This document shows, piece by piece, positions 34,222 through 43,729 of a DNA stretch of 64,000 nucleotides; within the stretch, counting starts at the first letter, position 1, and every line of letters starts with the position of its first letter. Under the pieces are notes generated by a model. The model was not told where the DNA came from. It searched no databases and worked only from the letters and a program-made list of their open reading frames with translations. This DNA comes from CAWBOY01 sp963790585 (GTDB taxonomy: Bacteria > Planctomycetota > Planctomycetia > Gemmatales > Gemmataceae), in assembly GCA_963790585.1 (NCBI GenBank), contig CAWBOY010000001.1:372001-436000 (forward strand), read 5' to 3'. The translations under genes and the position numbers were made by a program.

Positions 34222-34669
34222 ATTGGTCGTTTTATTAGATGAGACGTGCGTTTCTCTCAAACGCCCTTGTCGCATCGGTCCATTGCTATCGCAGACGAAT
34301 GCTTTCTTCCAAGCGCCGATGGTCTAACCGAAATGCCGAGCGGTAGGAAAGAGATCGAAGACCGCTGTACCCCCTTAAGTAGATGGCCTCAATCCCGCAA
34401 AACACGCGGTTTCTGAACGTCAATGATTCGCTCACCAGTTCTCGATGATGGCGGGCGAGACGCCACCCGTCGTGAAGATTTGGGCATTTGGTCGGACTCG
34501 AATAAAGCGCGGATAACCAAGCTGTATCGGTCGAGGCCGGGACGTTGCCGACCGGGTTATAGCTATCGTGCAGCCGGTCGAACCGGCACGACCAACGCCG
34601 CAGCGCGCGCAAGAAAAGGGATTGTTTGACCAGTGAGTCCTGGGGGAGTTGGACACGGAAGGGTTCGCC
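34222..34669. other. Intergenic before drmD
   Basis: About 450 bases with no supported gene. Short frames such as MAGETPPVVKIWAFGRTRIK (from 34449) exist but match nothing I know. GGAAGGG just before 34670 is the ribosome site of drmD. Confidence 0.4.
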
Positions 34670-36371
34670 ATGACAACAACCATACAGTCAGTGCATCCCG
34701 AGCAAGGCCAAATGGTCAGTGTTCGGTCGCGCAATTGGATGGTCACAGACGTTTTCGCCAGTACGCTACCTCCCGAGCGCCTGCAAACCGGCCTGGAGTC
34801 GCCTCAACATCTTCTTACTCTTGCCTCAGTCGAGGACGACGGTCTTGGCGAAGAACTGCAAGTCATTTGGGAGTTGGAGCCCGGGGCACGGGTTGTCGAA
34901 AAAGTCGCATTACCCGAACCGACGGGATTCGATCCGCCCGAGCAGCTGGACGCATTTCTTGACGCGGTTCGCTGGGGAGCGTCATCTTCCGCCGATTTGC
35001 GAAATATCCAGGCACCGTTTCGTGCGGGCATAGACATCGAGGATTATCAGCTCGATCCCGTGGTGCGAGCGATTCAGATGCCCCGTGTCAATCTTCTGAT
35101 TGCCGATGATGTAGGACTCGGAAAAACGATCGAAGCGGGAATGGTTGCGCTCGAACTCATCCTCCGTCATCGCACACGGAAGATTTTGATCGTCTGCCCT
35201 GCCTCTCTCCAAGTGCAATGGCAGGAACAGATGAGGGATAAGTTTGGCCTCGACTTCCGCATCGTGAACTCCACGATGATGGGATTGCTTCGGCGAAGCC
35301 GGGGCATCCACGTCAATCCGTGGAACCATTTCCCCCGGCTCATCACCAGCATTGATTTCCTCAAGCGCGAGCGGCCTTTGCGGCTGTTTCGGGAATTGCT
35401 ACCGGGGCCTGACGAGCCGGCCTTTCCTCGGAAGTTCGACATGATGATTGTGGATGAGGCCCACAACTGCGCCCCATCCGGCGTGGGCAGCTACGCCACG
35501 GACTCGATGCGAACCCAGGCGCTACGCCTGCTCGTGCCGCACTTTGAACACAAGCTGTTCCTCACGGCCACGCCGCACAACGGCTACCCGGAGAGTTTTT
35601 CGGCGTTGCTCGAACTGCTCGACAACCAGCGGTTCGCCCGCAGCACCACGCCCGACTGCAAGCAACTCAATGCCGTTATGGTCCGGCGCATGAAGTCCGA
35701 ACTGCCTCCCAAATGGGATGGATCGCCCCGATTTCCGAAGCGCGTGTTGGACCCCATCGAGGTTCCCTACACCGACGAGGAACGGGCGGTTCACGCAGCG
35801 CTACGGGAGTATGCGGAACGCAGGGTCGAGCGGTCACAGGACAACTCCGAGAAATTGGCCACCGAATTCGTTCTCAAAACGCTGAAGAAGCGACTTTTTT
35901 CCAGCCCGGCTGCGTTTCTGACCACGCTTGATTCCCACGAGAAATCACTCCGTCAAGCCAAGCGGAGCAAGGTCGTCCGCAAGCCGTCGATCACCATCTT
36001 GAAGCAGGAACTCGACCGAATTGACGAGGATTATGCCGATGACTCCGATTACGACGAAGCCACGACCGACGCAGTAGATGCCGCCTCTTTGCTGTTCAGC
36101 GAACCCTCCGAGAAGGAGCTAGCGCTGCTAAAGCAAATGCGGGCATGGGCAGAAAAAGCGTCGGGACAACTCGACTCCAAAGTGAATTGCCTGATCGACT
36201 GGCTGAATACGCATATTCGCGCCAACAAGAAATGGGGCCATGAGCGGGTCATCCTCTTCACGGAGTATCGGGCCACGCAGAACTGGCTCAAGGAAATGTT
36301 GGCCCAGCACGGCTTCACAAAAGACGACCGCCTGCTGACCATGTACGGCGGCATGGACCTGGAGGAGCGGG
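34670..36371 (+). pseudogene. drmD: DISARM SNF2-like helicase DrmD, 3' part lost to an IS21-type element
   Basis: Characteristic DrmD segments: IEDYQLDPVVRAIQMPRVNL, DDVGLGKTIEAGMVALELIL (Walker A), IHVNPWNHFPRLITSIDFLK, MMIVDEAHNCAPSGVGSYAT (Walker B/DEAH) and FLTATPHNGYPESFSALLEL. DrmD is the class 1 DISARM helicase, which restricts phage together with drmMI, drmA, drmB and drmC. Here native sequence ends after TMYGGMDLEER at 36371, where the IS begins, about 567 residues. The helicase C-terminal lobe is therefore largely missing. No other DISARM gene is visible in the window, so the system is dead unless remnants lie elsewhere. Confidence 0.9.
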
Positions 36372-36478
36372 TGTTGATCGCGTTTTGAAGTGAGGCCATT
36401 TTCGCGGCTTGAGATGAGGCCAACAGGAGTTGCCCGGCGAAGCGGGGTGAGCGTGGCGAGGTCCTATCCTTGGCGCGG

Positions 36479-37291
36479 TTACTTGGCGGACGGCTCTTCG
36501 GGGCCGCGATGAACACGATAGGATTTGCCCTTCAATTTCACGATGGTTGCGCCGTCCACGACGCGATCCAACAACGCCATCGCCAGGGGAGCATCGCCCA
36601 GGTATTCGGCCCAGGACTCGAAGTCGATGTTGGTCACCAGCGCCGTGCTGACCCGTTGGCTCCGCGCGTCGATGATCTTGTACCACAAGCTGGCGGCCTG
36701 CGGACACAGGCTGCGTTCAATGCGGTCCAGACCAAATTCGTCGATGATTAACAACTCGAAGCGGGCATAGAAGCGTACACGGTCGTGGATCGTTTGGTCG
36801 GCCAAGGCCGCAGTCAGATCTTCCAGGAGAGCACCGCTGGTCGTGTAAAAGACGCGATAGCCCTGCACGCAAGCGGCCTGACCGATGTTCTGAATCAGCC
36901 GACTTTTTCCCAAGCCGGATTGGCCGACGAACACCAGGTTCTGACAGCGGCGGACGAAGTCACAGCCAACCAAGGTTTCAAGTTGCGTCCGTGGGAGCGA
37001 CGGGTTGAAGCTCCAATCGAAGTCGCTCAGTGGTTTCAGTTCGCGGAAGTGGGCATCCTTGATGCGTCGTTCGATGCTACGTTGGCGACGCAAGCCCGCC
37101 TGGTCGGTGAGCAAACGGTACAGGAACTCCAGATGCGAGCGGCCGCTTTGCTCGGCGTCGAGTACGACGGCATCGAGCTGTTCGGCAGTCATGGGGACGC
37201 GCAGCGTGGCGAAGTCGGCGAGGATCTGCTCACGCAGAGGTGGCGTCGGTGTTGGTTTCGCTGAACGGTTTTTCTTGGGACGAGGCGTCAT
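36479..37291 (-). CDS. istB: IstB-like ATPase of the IS21-type element
   Basis: ATG 37291 gives MTPRPKKNRSAKPTPTPPLR; the longer frame upstream is istA overlap. The AAA+ domain has FVGQSGLGKSRLIQNIGQAA (Walker A), LLIIDEFGLDRIE (Walker B) and a C-terminal STALVTNIDFESWAEYLGDA sensor region. IstB is the helper ATPase that chooses target DNA and stimulates IstA. About 270 residues. Overlaps the end of istA by about 60 bases. Confidence 0.92.
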   Translation of the reverse strand: MTPRPKKNRSAKPTPTPPLREQILADFATLRVPMTAEQLDAVVLDAEQSGRSHLEFLYRLLTDQAGLRRQRSIERRIKDAHFRELKPLSDFDWSFNPSLPRTQLETLVGCDFVRRCQNLVFVGQSGLGKSRLIQNIGQAACVQGYRVFYTTSGALLEDLTAALADQTIHDRVRFYARFELLIIDEFGLDRIERSLCPQAASLWYKIIDARSQRVSTALVTNIDFESWAEYLGDAPLAMALLDRVVDGATIVKLKGKSYRVHRGPEEPSAK

Positions 37292-38790
37292 TGGCGGCTT
37301 CCTCAGGCAAGAGCAAATGCTGATAGTCGCTGGTTGGCCGTGGACCGACCGCGTCGGCACGCAACAACGGGTCCAGCGTGTCACGATGCAGATCGGCCAG
37401 TTCCTCCAGGAGCGGCTTGGGCTTGGCGGTCGCGGCAAGGATGCGTCGGATTGCCGCCAAGGAGTAGGCGCCGAAGCGGACGGCACGCTCGAAGGCGGCC
37501 TGTACATCTTTGCGTTGGTAGTGGGCTACCACTGCCAACAGTTGCTGGGCCTGTAGTTTGCCCTGGACTTGCTTGGCGAGCAAGCCGTCGAGGAACTGTA
37601 CGGCCACCGGCCCCAGTTCCGTGAAGCGTTGCCGTAACAGCAGTTCACGCTGGCCGGGGTCGTCGGCGGGATGATGGGTCTTGTTCGACTGGCGAACGCC
37701 CGTGTGGGAGCTGGCCACGAGAAGGTGGCGTGCGATCTCCTCCAGACCGATCGAGTAGATGACGACTTCACTCTCGGTGACGCGTACAGGTAGCACCTGG
37801 CCGATGTACGTCCACGGCACGGAGTACAGGTTGAGCCGATGGGTGACGTAGCCCTCGACGCTCACGTGGCGATAGATGACCTGGGCGGTGTCGAAGTCAC
37901 AGGTCGGCAGCGTCAGCAAGTGTGGTTGTTCGTGTTGGTGACGCTGGAGTGGCGTCTCCTTGAAGTCGCGTAGGACACGGATGTCGGCGACGTTGTGCAG
38001 CCACCAGGTGGTCACCTCGTTGAGATGCTCGAGGGTGTCGAAGGTGCGACCATTGAGCAAACTGCTTTCGACGTGGAACATCTTTCGCTCGACTTTACCC
38101 TTGGTTTGCGGTCGGCGCACGCGGCAGGCTTGTGGCCGGAAGCCGTAATGCGTGGCGAAGGCCAGGAACTTGGGGTTGTAGATAACGCCATCGGCGTCAT
38201 GACGCAGCACCACGGCTTTGAAGTTGTCATACAGGCAGACCCGCGACGCCGCCAAGATGGTGGAAGGCATGTACGTGTTCTCGCAAGGTCGTTGTTAGAT
38301 CCATCGATTCCACGAAGCGTAGATACTGCCGGCGGGAGTAGCCGAGCAAATAGCTGAAGAGGTACACACGCCGGCGGCCTTCACGTGTAAAGTCGATGTC
38401 ATAGACGCCGTAGTCCATTTGGGCTTGGATCCCTGGCCCGGTCTCGAAGCGCGGCACGGGTGGCCGCGCGGCGCGTGGCCGCAACAATCCCAGGCGCTGA
38501 CGTACGACGGTGTACTGGCCAGTGAAACCGCGTGCTTGCAACTCTTCCAAGGCGCGCATGGTGGTGAGATTCGGGTACTTGGCAAGCAACTCCTTCAAGA
38601 GCGGCTCGAAGGGATCAATGATGCTGTGGCGTGGACGGGGCCGGGCGACCCGTCCGTCCCGCTGAGCTTGCACCTGTGCCAACGCGCGTGTCACGGCGCC
38701 ACGCGACAGGCCCAATTCTTCCGCGATGGCACGCAACGACATCCCACTCTGACGCCGTTGCACGATCTCCAGACGCAACGCCTCATTCAT
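37230..38790 (-). CDS. istA: IstA-like DDE transposase, one frameshift
   Basis: Starts MNEALRLEIVQRRQSGMSLR with a helix-turn-helix (SLRAIAEELGLSRGAVTRAL). The DDE domain follows: QAQMDYGVYDID, then CLYDNFKAVVLRHD and TKGKVERKMFHVE. The first frame ends at 38227 within HHLGGVAGLPV; the second resumes as SRVCLYDNFK. One missing base in the C-run region near 38240-38245 explains it. The rejoined protein is about 520 residues, normal for IstA. The start overlaps the stop of the ParB-like gene by 4 bases. Confidence 0.88.
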
Positions 38791-39701
38791 GGCAGCCTCA
38801 TACGCTTGAGGTCCGGTCCCAACACCAACTCCGCCACCACATGGGACTGATCGCCGACACGCGCCAATATCGGCTGGAGGATCTCACGATCCTGCGTTCG
38901 CAACTCAAGCACGTTCGGCGTCCGAAGCCAATTCTCCAGACGAGTCAGTGTTTCCAAAGCCTGTCTCAAATGCTTCGCCAGCCAGTTCCCGGCTCCACTC
39001 AGACGTGGATCCCGCAATGCCGTCGGCATACCGTTTACCTGAGCCAACGCCTCACGAGGCTTCGCCAGCACGAACGCCGCCTGCTCGTCACTGGCACCTT
39101 GCAACAACTCGATCACGCCGCTCACTTCCTGAGCCGTCAACGTCTCCCGGCGCGTCAACTCCAACAATGCTTCCTGGTTGCCCACGGGCAACCGCGTCAA
39201 TTGACGGGCCAACGACGGACCCACTAATCCCAAACGCAAATCCTCTTTCACCGCCACACTCAACCGCTCCAACAACGCCAGGCGGCGACACACCCAACTC
39301 TTGTGTCGGCCCAACAAGTGGGCCGCTTCCACCTGCGTCATCCCATCGTCACGTACCAACCCCTGGACAACCCAGGCCTCCTCCAACTCCCGTACCGGAC
39401 CCTGACCACGGTTCAACCCCAGAATCGCCGCCTTTGCCGTCGGCTCATCCACCTCCAATACTCGTACGCTCAAACTCCTTAACCCACCTACCTGGCGTGC
39501 CGCCGCATAACGCTTGAAGCCGTCGAGGAGTTCCAATTTTTGCTCACGCATACACACCACCACCGGTGACAACTGCCCCCAACGACGCAGCGATCCCGCC
39601 ATTGCTTCCTCCGCCTCCAAATCGGTCAGGCGATAACGCCGATAGTGCTGGCCCAGGTCGGCAAGCATCACCGGTCGTGAGATACCGTCGTTCCAAGCCA
39701 T
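38787..39701 (-). CDS. ParB-like protein carried by the IS21-type element
   Basis: ATG 39701 gives MAWNDGISRPVMLADLGQHY; 304 residues. An N-terminal ParB/Srx domain (RRYRLTDLEAEEAMAGSLRR, LELLDGFKRYAAARQVG) is followed by a ParB-type HTH (TQVEAAHLLGRHKSWVCRRL). The stop overlaps the istA start (ATGA), so it is translated with the transposase. Typical IS21 elements have only istA and istB. It might find or mark targets, or regulate transposition, but no role is known to me. Confidence 0.88.
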   Translation of the reverse strand: MAWNDGISRPVMLADLGQHYRRYRLTDLEAEEAMAGSLRRWGQLSPVVVCMREQKLELLDGFKRYAAARQVGGLRSLSVRVLEVDEPTAKAAILGLNRGQGPVRELEEAWVVQGLVRDDGMTQVEAAHLLGRHKSWVCRRLALLERLSVAVKEDLRLGLVGPSLARQLTRLPVGNQEALLELTRRETLTAQEVSGVIELLQGASDEQAAFVLAKPREALAQVNGMPTALRDPRLSGAGNWLAKHLRQALETLTRLENWLRTPNVLELRTQDREILQPILARVGDQSHVVAELVLGPDLKRMRLP

Positions 39702-39888
39702 GTACGTACCCTCCACCAAACCTCCCTCTTTCCTCCATTCGAAGAAAGGAAACGGGGGACGCAAAATCGCTCTCGCGACCGCCCGCTCCTCTCTCCGGTT
39801 TGGGGTGGAGGCACTTTATCCTGGCTGCTCGCTCAAAAATATCTGCAAAGACTTGGTCACGACGTATCTGGAGGCCGCACACGCTCGG
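39702..39888. other. Spacer within the IS21-type element
   Basis: No gene. It probably holds the promoter or ribosome site of the ParB-like gene and the end of the zinc-ribbon gene. Confidence 0.35.
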
Positions 39889-40391
39889 TCACACGTTCCG
39901 AACGCCAGCGCCGACGCCGCGACCGATAGCGCGCCTCACGATCCAACACGCGACGTAACGCCAGTCGGCAGGCCAAACTACAGAATCGCTTGCACGATTG
40001 TTCATCGGCGATCGGGAAAAGCTCATAACAACCCGGTCGATCGCAGGGCCGCCTGGCAAAATCATCGCACGCAGACCCTGGCGCTGGCCCTCGCGCGGCA
40101 AAGCTTCGTCAGCTGACTCGGTTCGCTGTTGCTGACGCTGTCGCTCGCGATACCGCCGGCTCTGTTCCCGCCGCCGCTCTTGGCCTCGCTCGGTGGACCG
40201 ATAACGCTGGCTCGCCTGCCAGCGTCGCCACCGCTGTGCCTCCCGGCGACAGGCCGCGCTGCAATAGCGCGCTGAGGACGCGCCGGCGTGAAGCGTCGCT
40301 CACAACCCTTGAGCAAACAACGCCGCGTTCGACGAAGACATGGTGCCTCTGGCCGTTGGCCACAGAAATGCTGAAATGAGGGTGGGCCCAA
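39889..40391 (-). CDS. Small zinc-ribbon, Arg-rich protein of the IS21-type element, frameshifted
   Basis: The first frame reads RRCLLKGCERRFTPARPQ. The second continues RYCSAACRREAQRWRRWQAS and then SQRYRSTERGQERRREQSRR. Together they give a CxxxxC...CxxxC zinc-binding module followed by a strongly basic helix, a protein type I associate with planctomycete mobile elements. A one-base loss near 40268-40272 separates the frames. The conserved reading across both frames argues that this is a real gene, with an indel. A DNA-binding accessory role is likely. The 5' end is uncertain. Confidence 0.6.
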
Positions 40392-40845
40392 GGGAGGTCT
40401 TGCTCCCGCCGGTCAAGTCTCGGGGCCAGGTTGGCGCCTGGCTCCGAGGCGTTTTGGCGCCGAGTGGCGCTGGGAAGTGCTTCAAGCCTATCACAAAATC
40501 CCAACCAAAGAACCACGCCGCGTGCTGGCCCGGGACAGTGCACGCCTATGGCCCTCTACGAAAGCGCGCGGCCTGGCCCGCGATCCTGCCTGCGCGCCCT
40601 GGCCCGGGCCACCGCGCAATTTTGGCCCCATGCTAAAACGCTGCTGACACGTTGGCTGGCAACAGCGAACGGCGGCGCGTTTAGGTTTGGAATCGTCTCT
40701 GCGGGACCGGGGTAGGCCGGTGAAGGATGAGGGCGATAAATGAACCTGACCCCTGGTATGTGGGTTTTAATCAATAAAGATCCCTTCCAGCGAGCCATCT
40801 GCCACAATGAGACGAGCCCTCTCTCTTTTATCGGAGGCAGGTTTC

Positions 40846-42408
40846 ATGGCCACTACTCGCACCCGCAAACGCTCCTCTTCTCGACGTCCGACGACCTCCC
40901 TGGGTAAGCCGCGCGGCGTTCTTCATCCTCGCGTCCAGCAGGTCGGGCCCGAGCACTTCGGCATCGTCTGCTTTGACTGCGCCAAGGCTCGTTCCAAATT
41001 TCTCGTCGCTGATTTCTATGGCCGCGTCCTCATCCCGCCCACCACCGTGGCTCATGCTCGGCCCGACCTCGCCGCGGCCGTCGCACAGGTCCGCGCAGCC
41101 TTCGCCGCTAACCAAATAGCTGACGGACTCATTGCTATCGAACGTACCGGACGCTATCACCGCATCGTGCAACGCACCTTTGCTGCCGCCGGTTTTGAAA
41201 CACGCATCCTCCATCCCTTCGTCACCAAGCAGTATCGTCAGCCCGTCGATCCCGGCTACAAGACTGATGACACCGACCTGTCAGCGATTCACCGCGCTAC
41301 CGTCACCGGCTGCGCCCTCCTCGAAGCCACTCGTGACGAAGCCTGGACTTCACTGCTCTTGCTCATCCGTCAACGCCGCGATCTCGTCCGCAAAGGCGCT
41401 GCCCTCAACTGCCAAATCCGCGACCACCTCGATGCCTGCCTACCGGGCTTTGCCGCCTGCTTTGATGATCTTTGGGATAGCCCCATCCCCTGGCATCTCC
41501 TCCAACATTTTCCTACTGCCGAGCTACTCCGCCAGGCAGGACTGACAACCCTATGTCAGTCGCTGCGCCTAGCCAGCATTCGCTTCCAACAACGCACCGT
41601 GCAGGCCGTCCTCGACTGGGCCGATCAAGCCACGCCCGGCGATGTCGCCGCCGACCTGCACCGCCGCATTGCCTTGGCCTACTATCACGATCGTATTCAA
41701 AAATCCCAGGAAATACGGGCTCTCGAGCGCGACATCGCTGCTCGATTAGTGCGCACACCCTACATCCTGCTGCTGTCCTTCCCAGGCATAAATGTCGTCA
41801 GTGCCGCCGACTTCGCGGGTGAAATGGGACCCATCGAACACTACGCCAATGCCAAAGCCATCACTGGTCGGGCCGGCCTGCGGCCATCGCGTTATCAGAG
41901 CGACCAAGTCGATAAAGCCAATGGCCCACTAGTGCGTAATTGTAACCGCTCGCTCCGCGCCGCCATCCTTGGCATCGCCGACAACCTGATCGTGTGTAAC
42001 CATCACTTCCAGGTACTGGCAACGCAATGGCGGTCTCAGGGAAAAGACCCACGACACACCCGCGTCAAGGTGGCCTTGCGGTTCTGTCGCATCGCCTTCC
42101 AGATGGTGGCTGGCCGACAAGTGTTTCGCCACCCAAGCATCCAAGGCCGTCATTACATCCTCGACAAACTGACGGCCTTCCACCGCGACCACGATAGCGG
42201 CATGGTCGAGGTGCTACGTGACCTGCAAGCGGCCGTCGGCCAACTACCGAAACGAGAACATGCGGCCGAAGCCAAGCCGCTGGCCGAGGAACTGCAACGG
42301 ATCCAAGACGGTCATCGGCGTGGTCCTCAACCACTCGGGGACATCCTGCCGATCGTGTTGGCACGCCTGGGGATCGGCGTGATAGAATCGGAAGAGTCAG
42401 GGGAGTAG
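40846..42408 (+). CDS. IS110-family DEDD transposase
   Basis: ATG 40846 follows GGAGG. 520 residues. The N-terminal RuvC-like DEDD domain starts GIVCFDCAKARSKFLVADF and has IAIERTGRYHRIVQRTF and YKTDDTDLSAIHRA, covering the acidic residues. The C-terminal Tnp2 domain has LLLSFPGINVVSAADFAGEM, ITGRAGLRPSRYQSDQVDK and the catalytic Ser region NGPLVRNCNRSLRAAI. IS110 enzymes recombine DNA under guidance of an element-encoded bridge RNA. The frame is intact here, unlike copy 2. Confidence 0.93.
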   Translation: MATTRTRKRSSSRRPTTSLGKPRGVLHPRVQQVGPEHFGIVCFDCAKARSKFLVADFYGRVLIPPTTVAHARPDLAAAVAQVRAAFAANQIADGLIAIERTGRYHRIVQRTFAAAGFETRILHPFVTKQYRQPVDPGYKTDDTDLSAIHRATVTGCALLEATRDEAWTSLLLLIRQRRDLVRKGAALNCQIRDHLDACLPGFAACFDDLWDSPIPWHLLQHFPTAELLRQAGLTTLCQSLRLASIRFQQRTVQAVLDWADQATPGDVAADLHRRIALAYYHDRIQKSQEIRALERDIAARLVRTPYILLLSFPGINVVSAADFAGEMGPIEHYANAKAITGRAGLRPSRYQSDQVDKANGPLVRNCNRSLRAAILGIADNLIVCNHHFQVLATQWRSQGKDPRHTRVKVALRFCRIAFQMVAGRQVFRHPSIQGRHYILDKLTAFHRDHDSGMVEVLRDLQAAVGQLPKREHAAEAKPLAEELQRIQDGHRRGPQPLGDILPIVLARLGIGVIESEESGE

Positions 42409-42690
42409 ATCCCAGCTGAACCAGGTCCACGAACCGAGAACGCCTAATGACCCCAAGGGGCGAACCCTTATCAAAGCATGGCGCTCTCTCGGATCACCAA
42501 CGCCTGATACGGCACCATGGGGTCGCTCCCCTGATATACCAGTATGGCGACAAGGTGATCACACCAACGAGAGAGGCAGGCTCGTGGCTCCGAGTAAGCT
42601 ACTCCACAACTCTCTTGTGAAGCCGTTTTGGACGGTGGCGTACTCCGTCCGTACATTCCGGGGCATCTCTTTGGGATATGGCACTCTTTG
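42409..42690 (+). ncRNA. Candidate bridge-RNA region of IS110 copy 1
   Basis: A 282-bp conserved non-coding end, present in copies 1 and 2 and in the decayed copy 3. It has paired segments such as CCACAACTCTCTTGTG and GGACGGTGGCGTACTCCGTCC. Bridge RNAs of IS110 relatives come from the non-coding ends; in the IS1111 group they lie 3' of the gene. The call is inference; no transcript is known. Confidence 0.4.
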
Positions 42691-43137
42691 TGCGCCCGCG
42701 GATTGACGGTGGGCCGGCGAAGGTGACCCCGCCATGCCAGATCATCACGACGCCAAGTACGATCGGAAGCCCGACGGACATGAGTTTGATTACCGGCATG
42801 GTTTGGTCCTCGCCTTGTTAGCCGTAGTGACTCGCGGCGTCATGAAAGTTGGCCCGGGGGCGTCACCGCGCTGACTTGGATGTAGATTTAGAGGATGTTG
42901 AGCTTGTCCCAGTGCTCGACAAAGCGCCCATCTCGCCGCGATCGGGTTCCCCCCTCAGTACACCGCTCTTGAGGACGCTGGGCTAGACAAGTCGACGCCG
43001 GAGACCTTGACGATGGCGTGCCACGCGGACTCTTGGCTTGCGCGATCGTGAAAATGCGGGAGGCCAATCGCCTCAATTGGGTCTGCGCGTCAAATTCTTG
43101 TCCAGCCTCATATATGCGAAACTACTGCATTTCAGGA
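42691..43137. other. Remnant region between IS110 and the split dehydrogenase
   Basis: Contains a short minus-strand remnant (about 42693-42799) that begins MPVIKLMSVGLPIVLGVVMI, a single hydrophobic helix cut by the IS110 end. Near 42988-43030 lies one of two direct repeats flanking the dehydrogenase. Confidence 0.45.
42988..43029. repeat. Direct repeat flanking the low-GC dehydrogenase, copy 1
   Basis: CAAGTCGACGCCGGAGACCT and following bases match 46135-46176 with a few changes (CAAGTCGACGCCGGAGACTT). The pair encloses the split SDR gene. Confidence 0.7.
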
Positions 43138-43729
43138 CTAATTTATGAACTTGTGAATTGCCTCGTTGGCGTTATCTTGAAAGGAAGTATTTTTCAAATC
43201 AGTAAAAAAAGTGCTCTGATCCACCATTTCCCCCGACAACTTTCCCTGTTTACTGGCATAAAAAACGCCGCTTTTATACTGCTCATCCGAAATGGCATCT
43301 ACAAAGCGTTTTGCACCTACCTCTAGCTTATGCACCATTCCGCCCATCAATGGGAATACAATAGGCATCATTACATACTTCAACATTAACCGCATGGCCG
43401 GGGGAAGACTATTTGCGCACTGAGTTCCTTTTGTATTGCCTGGACTCACAACAATAAACTTGAGCTTAGGGTATTTTCTTGCCATTGATAACGCCCACAT
43501 GGTTTCTGCATACTTGACATATGCGTATGCTTGCAATGCATCAAACTTATTACCAAAATATGATCCATCAAGAACAGCAGCAAACTCATCTGCAGAAGAA
43601 GTTTTCATTGAAACTGGTTTTACTCCCAGCATTTTTACTCCTGGAATAGCTTCCGCACTGATTGCTAGAACTGTTTTTCTTAACTTGTCACGTTTAATTA
43701 GCTCCTCAACTAAAATTACATTACCTAAA

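Larger units (their letters stand above)
36372..40649 (-). mobile_element. IS21-type element with extra ParB-like and zinc-ribbon genes
   Basis: About 4.3 kb. The left end starts TGTTGATCGCGTTTTGAAG. The right end, read inward, starts TGTCAGCAGCGTTTTAGC. Both continue into GAGGCCA/GGGGCCA repeats, as IS21 ends do. Gene order inward from the right is a zinc-ribbon protein, a ParB-like protein, istA and istB, all on the minus strand. IS21 makes 4-8 bp target duplications; none is visible, and the right flank is not drmD, so one side has been deleted or rearranged. Confidence 0.85.
40688..42690 (+). mobile_element. IS110-family element, copy 1
   Basis: Boundaries come from comparison with copy 2 at 54112-56113: both share sequence from TGGAATCGTCTCTGCGG to GGCACTCTTTG. 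2003 bp. The transposase is followed by about 282 bp of conserved non-coding sequence. No inverted terminal repeats are seen, as usual for the family. Confidence 0.9.
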
